In this document: one piece after another, positions 1 to 6,987 of the stretch
Position numbering within the stretch: the first letter of the stretch is position 1
How the letters are laid out: each line of letters begins with the position of its first letter
Source of the DNA: Candidatus Nitrosopumilus sp.
Lineage (GTDB): Archaea; Thermoproteota; Nitrososphaeria; Nitrososphaerales; Nitrosopumilaceae
Direction of reading: 5' to 3'
DNA: 14,690 bases
Assembly (NCBI GenBank): GCA_022758935.1
Contig: JAEMQG010000070.1
Coordinates: 1 to 14,690 of the forward strand
Position numbers and translations under genes: made by a program
Notes under the pieces: model-generated
Seen by the model: only the letters and a program-made list of their open reading frames with translations
What the model was told of the DNA's origin: nothing
The model's database searches: none

Positions 1-225
1 ATCAATCGTCTTACAATTACCATAATAGAGATATTCAGCGTCAGCAGGTGGAGTAAATTTTATCGAATCTTTATCAGCGCCAGCAAATGTAATACCTGGA
101 ATTTCACATGTTTCAGTATAAGAAATTACAAGTGAGAATAAAAAATTTCCAGGCTTGATTGTATGAATAAAATCTTGAGCTTTGCTTACATTACCAAAAA
201 ATTCAAAATTTTCCAGATATGTCAT
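1..225 (-). CDS. CobT-like nicotinate-nucleotide phosphoribosyltransferase, archaeal type (N-terminal part)
   Basis: Only the first 75 codons are inside the window; the gene continues past base 1. The ATG at 225-223 overlaps the TAA stop of the upstream hydrolase gene by one base (TAATG on the minus strand), so it is the third gene of that operon. The visible protein contains ISYTETCEIPGITFAGA (about residues 35-50) and FTPPADAEYLYYG (57-69). These resemble the start of the archaeal CobT-like family (TIGR00303). That family is thought to transfer phosphoribose from nicotinate mononucleotide to the lower-ligand base in cobamide assembly, which fits an organism group that makes its own B12. The family call is from memory of these motifs and the C-terminal catalytic part is not visible, so the exact reaction is inferred. 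Confidence 0.7.
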   Translation of the reverse strand, partial: MTYLENFEFFGNVSKAQDFIHTIKPGNFLFSLVISYTETCEIPGITFAGADKDSIKFTPPADAEYLYYGNCKTID

Positions 226-833
226 TATCCCATCATATCAACAAATTCTTGTTCTGTTCGCTTTTGCATGACAGGATTGGTTATTTTTTCCTGTCCAATT
301 GTAGATGATGAAGAATGTCCATAATTATGACCGGGGTAAATAACTAGATCATTATTCAAAGAATAAATAATATCAAAAAGACTATGATAGAGATCCTTTG
401 CACTTCCTCCGGGAAGATCTGTACGCCCACAGTTTCCTACAAAAAGAGTATCTCCAGAGAAAAACAAACCATCGCCAATCAAGCATATACTGTCTTTGGA
501 ATGACCAGGAGTATGCAAAACAGTTAATTTTGAATCTCCAAATTCAATTATATCACCATCCTTAACTGCAATATCGTGTTTTAATTCAGATTCCTCATGT
601 TGAATTATTTTTGCATTAGTTAATTCATTCATTCCTTCATTTCCCAAAGTATGATCAAAATGATGGTGGGTATTAACGATGTACTTTATTTTCAAATTAT
701 TTCGTTTAATGATTTTCTCAATTTGATCAAGATCCCAAGAAGGATCAATTATTATTCCTTCATTTGTATTTTCGTCTTCTACCACATAGGTAAAATTCTG
801 CATGTTTCCAACTTGAATTTGATGAATCTTCAT
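225..833 (-). CDS. Metallo-beta-lactamase-fold hydrolase (glyoxalase II / persulfide dioxygenase-like)
   Basis: A 202-residue protein with the full metal-binding pattern of the metallo-beta-lactamase fold: THHHFDHT at about residues 55-62 (H56, H58, D60, H61), H111 in HTPGHS, D128 in FSGDTLF and H169 in YPGHNYG. The segment GNCGRTDLPGGSAKDLYHSL (133-152) and the later SSTIGQEKITNP are typical of the hydroxyacylglutathione hydrolase-like and ETHE1-like branch. Thiol-ester hydrolysis or persulfide oxidation is therefore plausible, but the substrate cannot be read from sequence. There is no signal peptide, so it is probably cytoplasmic. Its ATG overlaps the epimerase stop as ATGA (833-830), and its stop overlaps the next start, which indicates translational coupling. 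Length is normal for a single-domain member. Confidence 0.88.
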   Translation of the reverse strand: MKIHQIQVGNMQNFTYVVEDENTNEGIIIDPSWDLDQIEKIIKRNNLKIKYIVNTHHHFDHTLGNEGMNELTNAKIIQHEESELKHDIAVKDGDIIEFGDSKLTVLHTPGHSKDSICLIGDGLFFSGDTLFVGNCGRTDLPGGSAKDLYHSLFDIIYSLNNDLVIYPGHNYGHSSSSTIGQEKITNPVMQKRTEQEFVDMMG

Positions 834-1477
834 AGTATACCTTCTTCAGCTTCTGGAGGAATTCCTATTTTTTCAACATAGATTTCGCCACATACATCTT
901 TTCTTTTTGGCATTCCTCTCTTCATTTTATGAAATGTAACTGTCATGTTACTTTGTACAAAGATATTTGCAGTTTCTCCGTTATCAGGATTAACACCAGA
1001 AGGTACATCAACTGAGATTTTGAAACAGTTTGAATCATTAATGTACTTTATTGCACTTGCATAGGGTTCCCTTATCTCTCTTGAAATTCCAGTTCCAAGT
1101 ATTCCATCCACAATTATGTCAGGATTCAAATTAGTGATTTTATTCATATCAGAGATCAATTGAACAGATGGCATTTTTTCAAGTAACGCCCAATTCCATT
1201 GACTTTCTTCATTTTTTATTCTATCAGGAGTTCCAAGTAAAACTACCGTAACTTTTGAGCCATAACCTGCAAGATGTCGAGCCATAACCAATCCATCACC
1301 ACCATTATTTCCTAATCCGGCAAAAACTAAAATATTCTTTGATTCAATATTATCAAATTTTTCGGCTAATCTTTTAACTGCTATAGCACCAGCATTTTCC
1401 ATCATAAATTTTTTTAAAAATCCCATACGATGTCCTTTATTTTCAATTTGCATCATTTGATCTACAGATATTTCCAT
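830..1477 (-). CDS. nnrE: NAD(P)H-hydrate epimerase (YjeF N-terminal domain protein)
   Basis: A 215-residue protein that would interconvert the R and S forms of damaged, hydrated NAD(P)H so that a dehydratase can repair them. Rossmann-like YjeF_N motifs are clear: GLGNNGGDGL (54-63), VDGILGTG (123-130) and DVPSGVNPDNG (157-167), followed by TFHKMKRGMP. The frame is open up to 1516, but I chose the ATG at 1477. The family begins near this MEISVDQ segment, and a TATA-like element lies 23-24 bases upstream, matching a leaderless transcript. Many archaea and bacteria fuse this domain to the ADP/ATP-dependent dehydratase; here the protein stops after the epimerase domain and no dehydratase gene is visible in the window. 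It is the first gene of a minus-strand operon and is divergent from the translin-family gene. Confidence 0.9.
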   Translation of the reverse strand: MEISVDQMMQIENKGHRMGFLKKFMMENAGAIAVKRLAEKFDNIESKNILVFAGLGNNGGDGLVMARHLAGYGSKVTVVLLGTPDRIKNEESQWNWALLEKMPSVQLISDMNKITNLNPDIIVDGILGTGISREIREPYASAIKYINDSNCFKISVDVPSGVNPDNGETANIFVQSNMTVTFHKMKRGMPKRKDVCGEIYVEKIGIPPEAEEGIL

Positions 1478-1496
1478 AAATGAAAGAAAGTAGAAG

Positions 1497-1504
1497 TAAA
1501 ATAA
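1497..1504 (-). promoter_or_regulatory. Probable TATA box for the epimerase operon
   Basis: On the minus strand the sequence reads TTATTTTA. Its centre is about 23-24 bases upstream of the epimerase ATG at 1477, the distance expected for an archaeal leaderless transcript. It is AT-rich and non-diagnostic alone; the spacing is the main argument. Confidence 0.45.
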
Positions 1505-1520
1505 GAGCTTTGGCAAACGA

Positions 1521-1528
1521 CTTTATCC
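1521..1528 (+). promoter_or_regulatory. Probable TATA box for the translin-family gene
   Basis: The sequence CTTTATCC has its TTTATC core centred about 27 bases before the ATG at 1552. This supports that ATG as the start over the upstream in-frame ATG at 1480, which would lie upstream of this promoter. Confidence 0.45.
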
Positions 1529-1551
1529 TGGTTTTTGTTCATAAACAAATA

Positions 1552-2166
1552 ATGACATTGAAAAATGTAAAGATGTCTTTGAACAAGATTGAAAAAACAT
1601 TATCAAATGTCCAAGATTCCAGAGAATTTTTGCTGAAAAATACTAGAGAAATAATAATTCTTTGCAGCAGATCCATTATATCAACACATAAAGGAGATAT
1701 GAAATCGGCAAAAAATAATCTAAAACAAGCAGATGCATTACTAAAAAAATACAAGAAAAAAGTTACTTCGGATCTTCGAAGATATATGATTACTCCAGAG
1801 CAAGAATTTGTCGAGGCAGCATCTCTAATTGCCATTGTTGAAAAAAGAGAAATCCCTTCAGAAACAGAATTGGGTGTGATGCCAGAATCATATGTTTTAG
1901 GATTAATGGACTGTGTAGGAGAGCTAAAACGAATGGTTTTTGATAAAATCAGAGTTGGGGATATTGATAATGCCTCAAAGATTTTTGAAATAATGGAAAA
2001 CTTGTATCTTCATTTGTATCCATTTTCAATATATGATAAAGTAGTAAAAGAAGCTAGAAGGAAAATAGATGTAGATCGTATCTTAGTTGATGATGTTAGA
2101 AGTGCAATCACCGAAGAGAAACGACGTTCAGAATTAATCAAAGCATTAAACAAACTGCAAAAATAG
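1552..2166 (+). CDS. Translin/TRAX-family RNA-binding protein, probable RNase
   Basis: A mostly helical 204-residue protein of the translin superfamily. Eukaryotic translin and TRAX form the C3PO nuclease; archaeal members form oligomers that bind and cut RNA. The TRAX active-site acidic pattern is visible: QEFVEA holds E85 and E88 in the Glu-x-x-Glu spacing of TRAX, and LMDCVGELKR supplies D120, matching the catalytic Asp region. The protein is thus more like catalytic TRAX than inactive translin. The open frame begins at 1480, but the 24 extra residues do not look family-like, and the promoter at about 1525 favours ATG 1552. ATG 1573 (MSLNKIE) is another possible start. The gene appears monocistronic; it is divergent from the epimerase operon and convergent with tRNA-Leu. 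Some databases mislabel such proteins as haloacid dehalogenase. Confidence 0.85.
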   Translation: MTLKNVKMSLNKIEKTLSNVQDSREFLLKNTREIIILCSRSIISTHKGDMKSAKNNLKQADALLKKYKKKVTSDLRRYMITPEQEFVEAASLIAIVEKREIPSETELGVMPESYVLGLMDCVGELKRMVFDKIRVGDIDNASKIFEIMENLYLHLYPFSIYDKVVKEARRKIDVDRILVDDVRSAITEEKRRSELIKALNKLQK

Positions 2167-2189
2167 AGTTTTTGCAAAATAAAATTTAG

Positions 2190-2274
2190 TGCGGGTGATG
2201 GGATTTGAACCCATGAACTCCTAAGAGACTAACCCCTCAAGCTAGCGCCTTTGGCCAGGCTGGGCGACACCCGC
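2190..2274 (-). tRNA. tRNA-Leu (anticodon GAG)
   Basis: An 85-nt class II tRNA read from the minus strand. Acceptor strands GCGGGTG and CACCCGC pair fully, with discriminator A. The anticodon arm is CTAGC / TTGAGGG / GCTAG, giving anticodon GAG for CUC and CUU leucine codons. A long variable arm (CTC-TTAG-GAG) and T arm ATGGG-TTCAAAT-CCCAT complete the fold. The D stem has only three good pairs, which is common in tRNA-Leu. There is no intron and CCA is not encoded (CTA follows). Its promoter appears to be the palindromic TATA element at 2297-2304, shared with rpo10. Confidence 0.96.
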
Positions 2275-2296
2275 AATAAAAATTTCTTGTATGGTT

Positions 2297-2304
2297 TTTA
2301 TAAT
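2297..2304. promoter_or_regulatory. Palindromic TATA element shared by rpo10 and tRNA-Leu
   Basis: TTTATAAT contains the perfect palindrome TTATAA at 2298-2303, centred at 2300.5. The centre lies 26.5 bases from the rpo10 ATG at 2327 on the plus strand and 26.5 bases from the tRNA-Leu 5' end at 2274 on the minus strand. One TBP site could therefore start both transcripts. The spacing is measured directly; dual use is inferred. Confidence 0.65.
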
Positions 2305-2326
2305 CCTTGATTACTTTTTTCTTTAT

Positions 2327-2563
2327 ATGCTAATTCCTGTAAGGTGTTTTACTTGTGGAAATTTAGTTGCCGATAGATTCGAAGATTATCAAAATAAAAT
2401 AAGGACTGGGGAAGATCCAGCAAAAGTATTAGATGCTTTAGGAATCAAGAGATATTGTTGCAGAAGAATGTTATTAACTACTGTTGAAACCATTCAGCAG
2501 GTTATTCCATTTTATGAAGCAATACAGAAAAGACACCAAGAAGTCCAATCTGAGCTAGAGTAA
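2327..2563 (+). CDS. rpoN: DNA-directed RNA polymerase subunit N (Rpo10)
   Basis: A 78-residue zinc-binding subunit of archaeal RNA polymerase, homologous to eukaryotic RPB10; it is not the bacterial sigma-54 protein. The signature MLIPVRCFTCG starts the protein, and the zinc ligands are C7, C10, C44 and C45 (CFTC and RYCCRRM). The open frame reaches back to 2291, but the family starts exactly at MLIPVRC, and a TATA element sits 26-27 bases upstream of this ATG. It is the first gene of the long plus-strand operon; its stop is followed one base later by the enolase start. The C-terminus, after the usual core, is a somewhat longer charged helix. Confidence 0.97.
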   Translation: MLIPVRCFTCGNLVADRFEDYQNKIRTGEDPAKVLDALGIKRYCCRRMLLTTVETIQQVIPFYEAIQKRHQEVQSELE

Positions 2564-2564
2564 T

Positions 2565-3803
2565 TTGTCAAAAATAACCTCAATTGAAGGACGTATCCTT
2601 TACAACAGTCGAGGAAGTAAAACCATTGAAATAGACATTAAATCAGATAGTAAATTTCTCGGAAGAGTTTGTTCACCTTCTGGAGCTAGTGTTGGAAAAT
2701 ATGAAGCAGTTAGTTTTCCAAATGAAAAACCAGAAGAAAGTTTGAGAGTGTTAAATGAAAATTCTAAAAAATTTGTGGGGTTGGAAGCATCAGATCTTAA
2801 AACGATACATGAAACGTTAAGAAGTATTGATCAATCATCAAATTATTCAAAAATAGGAGGAGCATTAGCATTTGCAGTAACTATTGCTTCAATGGAATCG
2901 GCTGCAAAATCACAAGATAAATCTTTATTTCAAATATTATCCTCTGAATCATCTTTCAGATTTCCATTTCCATTAGGTAACATTTTAGGAGGTGGAGCAC
3001 ATGCAGGGCCAGGAACACCAGATATTCAAGAAATTTTGATTTGTGCAAAAGGTGCAAAAACAATCAGAGAGGCTATTGACACTAATTTGCTGGTTCATAG
3101 AGAATTACGCCGTGTTTTAGAAAAAGAGGATTCTAATTTTACTAATGGGAGAGGAGATGAGGGAGGATGGGCCCCAAAATTAAAAAATGACAAAGCATTA
3201 GAACTTTCAGCAAAAGCTTGTGAAAATTTAGGATTTACATTAGGAAAGGAAGTCTCTTTAGGAGTAGATTTTGCATCGTCAACTCAGTGGAGTGAAGAAA
3301 AACAAAAGTATGTTTATGATAGAGCTGGATTTGTAAATTCTTCAGAGCAACAAATTGAATTTGCTGCAGATATTATTAAAAAATATAAATTAATTTATGC
3401 AGAAGATGCAGTACACGAGGAATCTTTTGACGGTATGGCAGAATTAACGGCTAAATTTCCAAATACATTAGTGACAGGAGATGATCTTACTGTGACCAAT
3501 AAAGACATTCTAACTAAGGCAATTAAATTGAAATCTTGTAATGCTGCAATTCTTAAAGTGAATCAGGCAGGTAGTCTCTATGATGCGTTAGAATTTGCCA
3601 AAGTAGCAAATCAAAATAATATCAAATTAATCACATCACATAGATCTGGAGAATCTACGGATTCACATATTTCTCATATAGGATTGGCAACAAAATCAAA
3701 AATGCTCAAAGTGGGCATAGTTGGTGGAGAAAGAGTAGCAAAACTAAATGAGCTTATACGTCTATCAGAGCATGATTTAATACGCGGTATGGCAGAGATT
3801 TAA
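2565..3803 (+). CDS. eno: Enolase (phosphopyruvate hydratase), somewhat divergent
   Basis: A 412-residue cytoplasmic enzyme converting 2-phosphoglycerate to phosphoenolpyruvate, used in gluconeogenesis or glycolysis. Recognisable sites: loop PSGAS (38-42), GGGAHAGPGTPDIQE (142-156, H146), GDEGGWAP (197-204), metal ligand D235 in LGVDFASS, E280 in AEDA, D307 in GDDLTVTN, catalytic K331 in KVNQ, SHRSGE (358-363) and K382 near the C-terminus. The start is TTG one base after the rpo10 stop; the residues SKITSIEGRILYNSRG align with the family N-terminus. It is slightly short for the family (about 430). Oddities: EDA replaces the usual EDP, and the normally Arg/Ser-rich loop before the final ER reads VGIVGGER. 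Catalytic residues remain, so activity is likely. Confidence 0.93.
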   Translation: MSKITSIEGRILYNSRGSKTIEIDIKSDSKFLGRVCSPSGASVGKYEAVSFPNEKPEESLRVLNENSKKFVGLEASDLKTIHETLRSIDQSSNYSKIGGALAFAVTIASMESAAKSQDKSLFQILSSESSFRFPFPLGNILGGGAHAGPGTPDIQEILICAKGAKTIREAIDTNLLVHRELRRVLEKEDSNFTNGRGDEGGWAPKLKNDKALELSAKACENLGFTLGKEVSLGVDFASSTQWSEEKQKYVYDRAGFVNSSEQQIEFAADIIKKYKLIYAEDAVHEESFDGMAELTAKFPNTLVTGDDLTVTNKDILTKAIKLKSCNAAILKVNQAGSLYDALEFAKVANQNNIKLITSHRSGESTDSHISHIGLATKSKMLKVGIVGGERVAKLNELIRLSEHDLIRGMAEI

Positions 3804-3810
3804 AATCGCT

Positions 3811-4434
3811 ATGAGTGAACAAACAGAAATCACAGACATCAAAAAGAAGATCCTGTCAACAGGAATTAGAGTAGGGACACAGGTCAAAACAAAATTCATG
3901 GTCCCATTTATCACAAAAGCTAGTCCTGAAGGTCTATACATGCTGGACATAGATATAACTCTAGAAAAAATTAAAACAGCTGCTAAATTCATCAACCGTG
4001 TTGGAACCGATAAACTCATCGTCTGTTCTGCTAGACAATATGCAAATACTCCAATTGAGAAGTTTTGTGAAATGTTGGGCTCTAAAAAATTACTAGGCAG
4101 ATTTATGCCAGGAACCCTTACCAATCCTTCATTGCCATATTACATTGAACCAAGATTGGTTTTAATTTCTGATCCTCAAGTAGATGTACAAGCAATTACA
4201 GAGGCAACCAATGCAGGCATTCCTGTAATTGGATTAGCAAATACAGATAACATTACATCAAAACTGGATGTGATTATCCCAGCAAATAACAGAGGAAGAA
4301 AGGCTCTTGCTACAGTTTATTGGTTATTGGTTCGCCAAATTCTCATAGAAAGAGGTGAACTCAGAGAAGATGAACCAATGAAATTAGAAATTGATGATTT
4401 TGAAACAAAGATAACGGAAGAGGAAATAGAGTAA
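3811..4434 (+). CDS. rps2: Small-subunit ribosomal protein uS2 (archaeal S2)
   Basis: A 207-residue ribosomal protein of the 30S subunit, homologous to eukaryotic SA/RPSA. Characteristic segments are ILSTGIRVGTQVKTKFM near the N-terminus, LLGRFMPGTLTNPSLP in the middle, and DPQVDVQAITEATNAGIPVIGLANTDN, followed by PANNRGRKALATVYWLL. The acidic C-terminal tail (ITEEEIE) is typical of archaeal forms. The ATG is 7 bases after the enolase stop and the TAA stop overlaps the next ATG by one base (TAATG), so translation with the MEMO gene is probably coupled. Placement between eno and the MEMO/mevalonate kinase genes is conserved in many archaea. Confidence 0.97.
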   Translation: MSEQTEITDIKKKILSTGIRVGTQVKTKFMVPFITKASPEGLYMLDIDITLEKIKTAAKFINRVGTDKLIVCSARQYANTPIEKFCEMLGSKKLLGRFMPGTLTNPSLPYYIEPRLVLISDPQVDVQAITEATNAGIPVIGLANTDNITSKLDVIIPANNRGRKALATVYWLLVRQILIERGELREDEPMKLEIDDFETKITEEEIE

Positions 4435-5267
4435 TGCATATTAGAACACCGGCAGTAGCCGGAATGTTCTATTCCAATGAAAAAAAAGAGTTAAAAAAAT
4501 CAATCAAAGAATGTTTTTTACATAGATTTGGTCCAGGTAGGATTCCTCCATCTAAAGCTAAAAAGAAAATTTTTGGAATTATTTGTCCACATGCAGGGTA
4601 CATGTATTCAGGCCCAATAGCGTGTCATTCATTTTATGCAATATCATCAGAGATACCAGAATTATTCATAATAGTTGGACCCAATCATTGGGGAATTGGA
4701 AGTAGTGTCGCAACAATGAAAGATTGTAAATGGAATACACCGTTAGGAGATGTAGAAGTAGATTCAGAAGCAGCGGAAGAAATTTCGCGTCTATCAGAAA
4801 TTATCGATATAGATAGTCTGGCCCATACACGAGAACATAGTTTAGAGGTGCAAATACCAATATTACAGGAAGTTTTTTCTAATTTCAAAATATTGCCAAT
4901 ATCATTAATTAATCAAAATAAAGATACAGCTAAAAAAATAGGACATGCGATGGCAAAAATTGCCAAAAAAAAGAATACCATGATTATTGGTTCTTCAGAT
5001 TTTACTCATTATGAACAAAATGAATTTGCACATGAGCAAGATATGGCTTTAATTGAACCAATATTGAAATTAGACGTAGAGAAATTTTATAATGTTTTAA
5101 AAGATAGAGATGTAAGTGCTTGCGGTTATGGTGCAATTGCATCCACCATGATAGCATGTAAAGAATTAGGTGCTACAAAAGGAGAATTGCTCAAATATGC
5201 TACAAGCGGCGATATAACTGGAGATATAAATTCCGTTGTTGGTTATGGATCTATAGTGTTCACTTGA
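4434..5267 (+). CDS. MEMO-family (AMMECR1-partner/LigB-like fold) protein
   Basis: A 277-residue member of the MEMO1 family, structurally related to the class III non-haem iron dioxygenases such as LigB. Visible conserved segments: TPAVAGMFYS at the N-terminus, ICPHAGYMYSGP, GPNHWGIGSS, HTREHSLEVQIPILQ, SSDFTHYE and SACGYGAIAS near the C-terminus. The His of PHAGY, the His of GPNHW and the Cys of ACGYG correspond to the proposed metal site. The biochemical role of archaeal members is not established. Its constant position beside mevalonate kinase suggests a link to isoprenoid metabolism or metal/redox handling, which is inference. It overlaps rps2 by one base, and mevalonate kinase overlaps its end by four bases. 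Confidence 0.92.
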   Translation: MHIRTPAVAGMFYSNEKKELKKSIKECFLHRFGPGRIPPSKAKKKIFGIICPHAGYMYSGPIACHSFYAISSEIPELFIIVGPNHWGIGSSVATMKDCKWNTPLGDVEVDSEAAEEISRLSEIIDIDSLAHTREHSLEVQIPILQEVFSNFKILPISLINQNKDTAKKIGHAMAKIAKKKNTMIIGSSDFTHYEQNEFAHEQDMALIEPILKLDVEKFYNVLKDRDVSACGYGAIASTMIACKELGATKGELLKYATSGDITGDINSVVGYGSIVFT

Positions 5268-6211
5268 AATCAACAGCTTCTGCTCCTGGAAAGATAATTC
5301 TTTTTGGTGAGCATTTTGTAGTTTATGGAGTAAGCGCAGTACTTTGTGCAATAAACAAACGAATTACAGTAAGTGCCACTAAGATACAAGGAAATATAAT
5401 TTCAATTAAATCAAACATAGGAGATTTAATCACCACACCAAATAAACCAATTATAGAGATTAATTCTCCGTTAAAGCCATTTTATTTTATAGCAAATAAA
5501 ATGATAGAAAAATATAATCAAAACACAGGAATAGAAATTCTAATTCAGTCAGAAATTCCTTTAGGAGTAGGTTTGGGTTCATCCTCTGCTAGTTGTGTTG
5601 CAGGTGCAGCAGCAATCTCAAGATTATTTGCTAAAACATCAAAAAAAGAAATCCTCGATTTGGCAATTGAAGCTGAAAAAACTATTTTTCAAAATACGTC
5701 GGGAGCAGATTGTACAGTGTGTACATTTGGAGGAATTATGGAATACGATAGAAAGAATGGATTTTCAAAGATAAATTTAGAGCCAAATTTTCATTTGGTT
5801 ATTGCAAATTCAAAAATTGAGCACTCTACAGAAATTATTGTTTCAAATGTAAAACAATTCAAAGAAAAAAACGAGAATACATTCTCTAATTTATGTAAGG
5901 AAGAATCAAATTTGATCAATAATGTGTTAATTCTTTTGAAAAATAATGATTTGACAGGGTTAGGTAAAAACATGATAAAAAATCAAGAATATCTTGAAGC
6001 TATAGGCGTATCTAATGAGAAATTACGTTCTATGATTGAATTAGCCCAAAAATTATCATTTGGAGCAAAAATAACTGGCGCAGGAGGAGGGGGATGCATA
6101 ATTGCATTAACAAATGAGTCAAATGTAGAAAAGGTCATTGAGAGTTTCAAAGAGAAAAATTATGAGTGTTTTTCTGCAAAAATTGACTTCAGAGGATTGG
6201 ATACTTTTTAA
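5264..6211 (+). CDS. mvk: Mevalonate kinase
   Basis: A 315-residue GHMP-family kinase that phosphorylates mevalonate to mevalonate 5-phosphate with ATP. The three family motifs are present: SAPGKIILFGEHFVVYG (6-22), the phosphate-binding loop PLGVGLGSSSAS (99-110), and KITGAGGGGC (269-278). The catalytic Asp is D149 in NTSGADCTV, and K10 corresponds to the conserved lysine. The start is a TTG at 5264 whose last two bases belong to the TGA stop of the MEMO gene (TTGA overlap); the residues that follow match the family N-terminus immediately, and no nearby ATG fits. Length is normal for archaeal enzymes. It supplies the first committed phosphorylation of the archaeal lipid pathway encoded downstream. 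Confidence 0.95.
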   Translation: MKSTASAPGKIILFGEHFVVYGVSAVLCAINKRITVSATKIQGNIISIKSNIGDLITTPNKPIIEINSPLKPFYFIANKMIEKYNQNTGIEILIQSEIPLGVGLGSSSASCVAGAAAISRLFAKTSKKEILDLAIEAEKTIFQNTSGADCTVCTFGGIMEYDRKNGFSKINLEPNFHLVIANSKIEHSTEIIVSNVKQFKEKNENTFSNLCKEESNLINNVLILLKNNDLTGLGKNMIKNQEYLEAIGVSNEKLRSMIELAQKLSFGAKITGAGGGGCIIALTNESNVEKVIESFKEKNYECFSAKIDFRGLDTF

Positions 6212-6225
6212 TTGACTAAATATTT

Positions 6226-6230
6226 GGTGA
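6226..6230 (+). promoter_or_regulatory. Shine-Dalgarno site of isopentenyl phosphate kinase
   Basis: GGTGA lies four bases before the ATG at 6235 and is complementary to the UCACC near the 3' end of archaeal 16S rRNA. This is the widest gap inside the operon before GluRS (23 bases), so an independent ribosome site makes sense here, whereas other junctions overlap. Confidence 0.6.
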
Positions 6231-6234
6231 CAAC

Positions 6235-6987
6235 ATGATTCTAATAAAATTAGGTGGTTCAATTATTACTAACAAAGAAAAACCATTATCTCCAAGGAAA
6301 AAAATAATCAAAAATATTGTAAAAAATTTAAAAAAGATTGATGAGTCAATCATAATTGTTCATGGAGGAGGATCTTTTGTACATTATTGGTCTGTGAAAT
6401 ATAATATGCATACAAAACCAATGAATTATAGTGTACGGGGAGTCTCCACTGTCAAAAATTCAATGATCGAATTAAATAAAATTATTTTAGATTTATTTTT
6501 AGAAAATAAATTAAATCCATATTGCCTTCCTCCAACAGATTTTATGGCAGGAAATGATCCCATTATAAAGAAAGTAAAGGAAATTCAAAAAATTGCAAAT
6601 GCAGGATTGATTCCTATTACTTTTGGAGATGCCCTTTGGTACGGTCAGAAAAAAACATACATTTTATCTGGAGATAGAATTATGACGTATCTGTCAAAAA
6701 TTTTAAAACCAAGATTAAGTATTTTTGTTCTAAATGAAGACGGATTATATTCAGATTTGAAATCAAAAAAATTAATTTATGAAATAAATAAAAAAAATCC
6801 AATTATTTCAGAAAATAAAATGGACGTTACAGGAGGAATGACTAGGAAGGTTGAAGAGGCATCAAAAATTTCAAAGATGGGTATAGATGTATTTTTTGTA
6901 AATGGTAACAAACCTGAAAGAATTGTAAAAGCGGTTAAAAATAGGAAATTTGAAGGGACATTGTTTAGAGGAAAGAAAAATGCCTGA
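6235..6987 (+). CDS. ipk: Isopentenyl phosphate kinase
   Basis: A 250-residue amino acid kinase-fold enzyme that phosphorylates isopentenyl phosphate to isopentenyl diphosphate with ATP. This is the step characteristic of the archaeal modified mevalonate pathway. Motifs: N-terminal ILIKLGGSIITNK (2-14), HGGGSFVHYW (43-52) with the catalytic His at H50, YILSGDRIM (142-150) and DVTGGMTRKV (197-206). H50 is the residue that separates IPK from other amino acid kinases such as glutamate 5-kinase. Position 49 is Val where many family members have Gly. A Shine-Dalgarno GGTGA precedes the ATG. Its last eight bases overlap the start of the isomerase gene, indicating coupled translation. Confidence 0.95.
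   Translation: MILIKLGGSIITNKEKPLSPRKKIIKNIVKNLKKIDESIIIVHGGGSFVHYWSVKYNMHTKPMNYSVRGVSTVKNSMIELNKIILDLFLENKLNPYCLPPTDFMAGNDPIIKKVKEIQKIANAGLIPITFGDALWYGQKKTYILSGDRIMTYLSKILKPRLSIFVLNEDGLYSDLKSKKLIYEINKKNPIISENKMDVTGGMTRKVEEASKISKMGIDVFFVNGNKPERIVKAVKNRKFEGTLFRGKKNA

Noticed and set aside
214-218. Possible CRISPR, integrase or insertion element anywhere in the window
   Set aside because: No regularly spaced repeats, transposase motifs, terminal inverted repeats or duplicated target sites were seen; gene content is core chromosomal. Both tRNA genes have intact neighbours and no integrase gene or partial tRNA copy nearby.
1478-1516. N-terminal extension of the epimerase (residues rich in Phe, Tyr and Leu) that could look like a signal peptide
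   Set aside because: It lies over the promoter region, is not part of the family, and the ATG at 1477 has a correctly spaced TATA-like element.
1539-1835. 98-codon open frame on the minus strand inside the translin-family gene
   Set aside because: It is the antisense of a well-supported gene; its hydrophobic composition is that expected from reading AT-rich coding sequence backwards.
3777-4124. 115-codon minus-strand open frame across the enolase/uS2 junction
   Set aside because: It is fully antisense to uS2 and enolase and has no promoter or family features.
6950-6979. Ten-residue N-terminal extension of the isomerase
   Set aside because: It lies within the IPK gene and is not homologous to the family; the ATG at 6980 gives residue numbering that matches E. 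coli IDI through H69.
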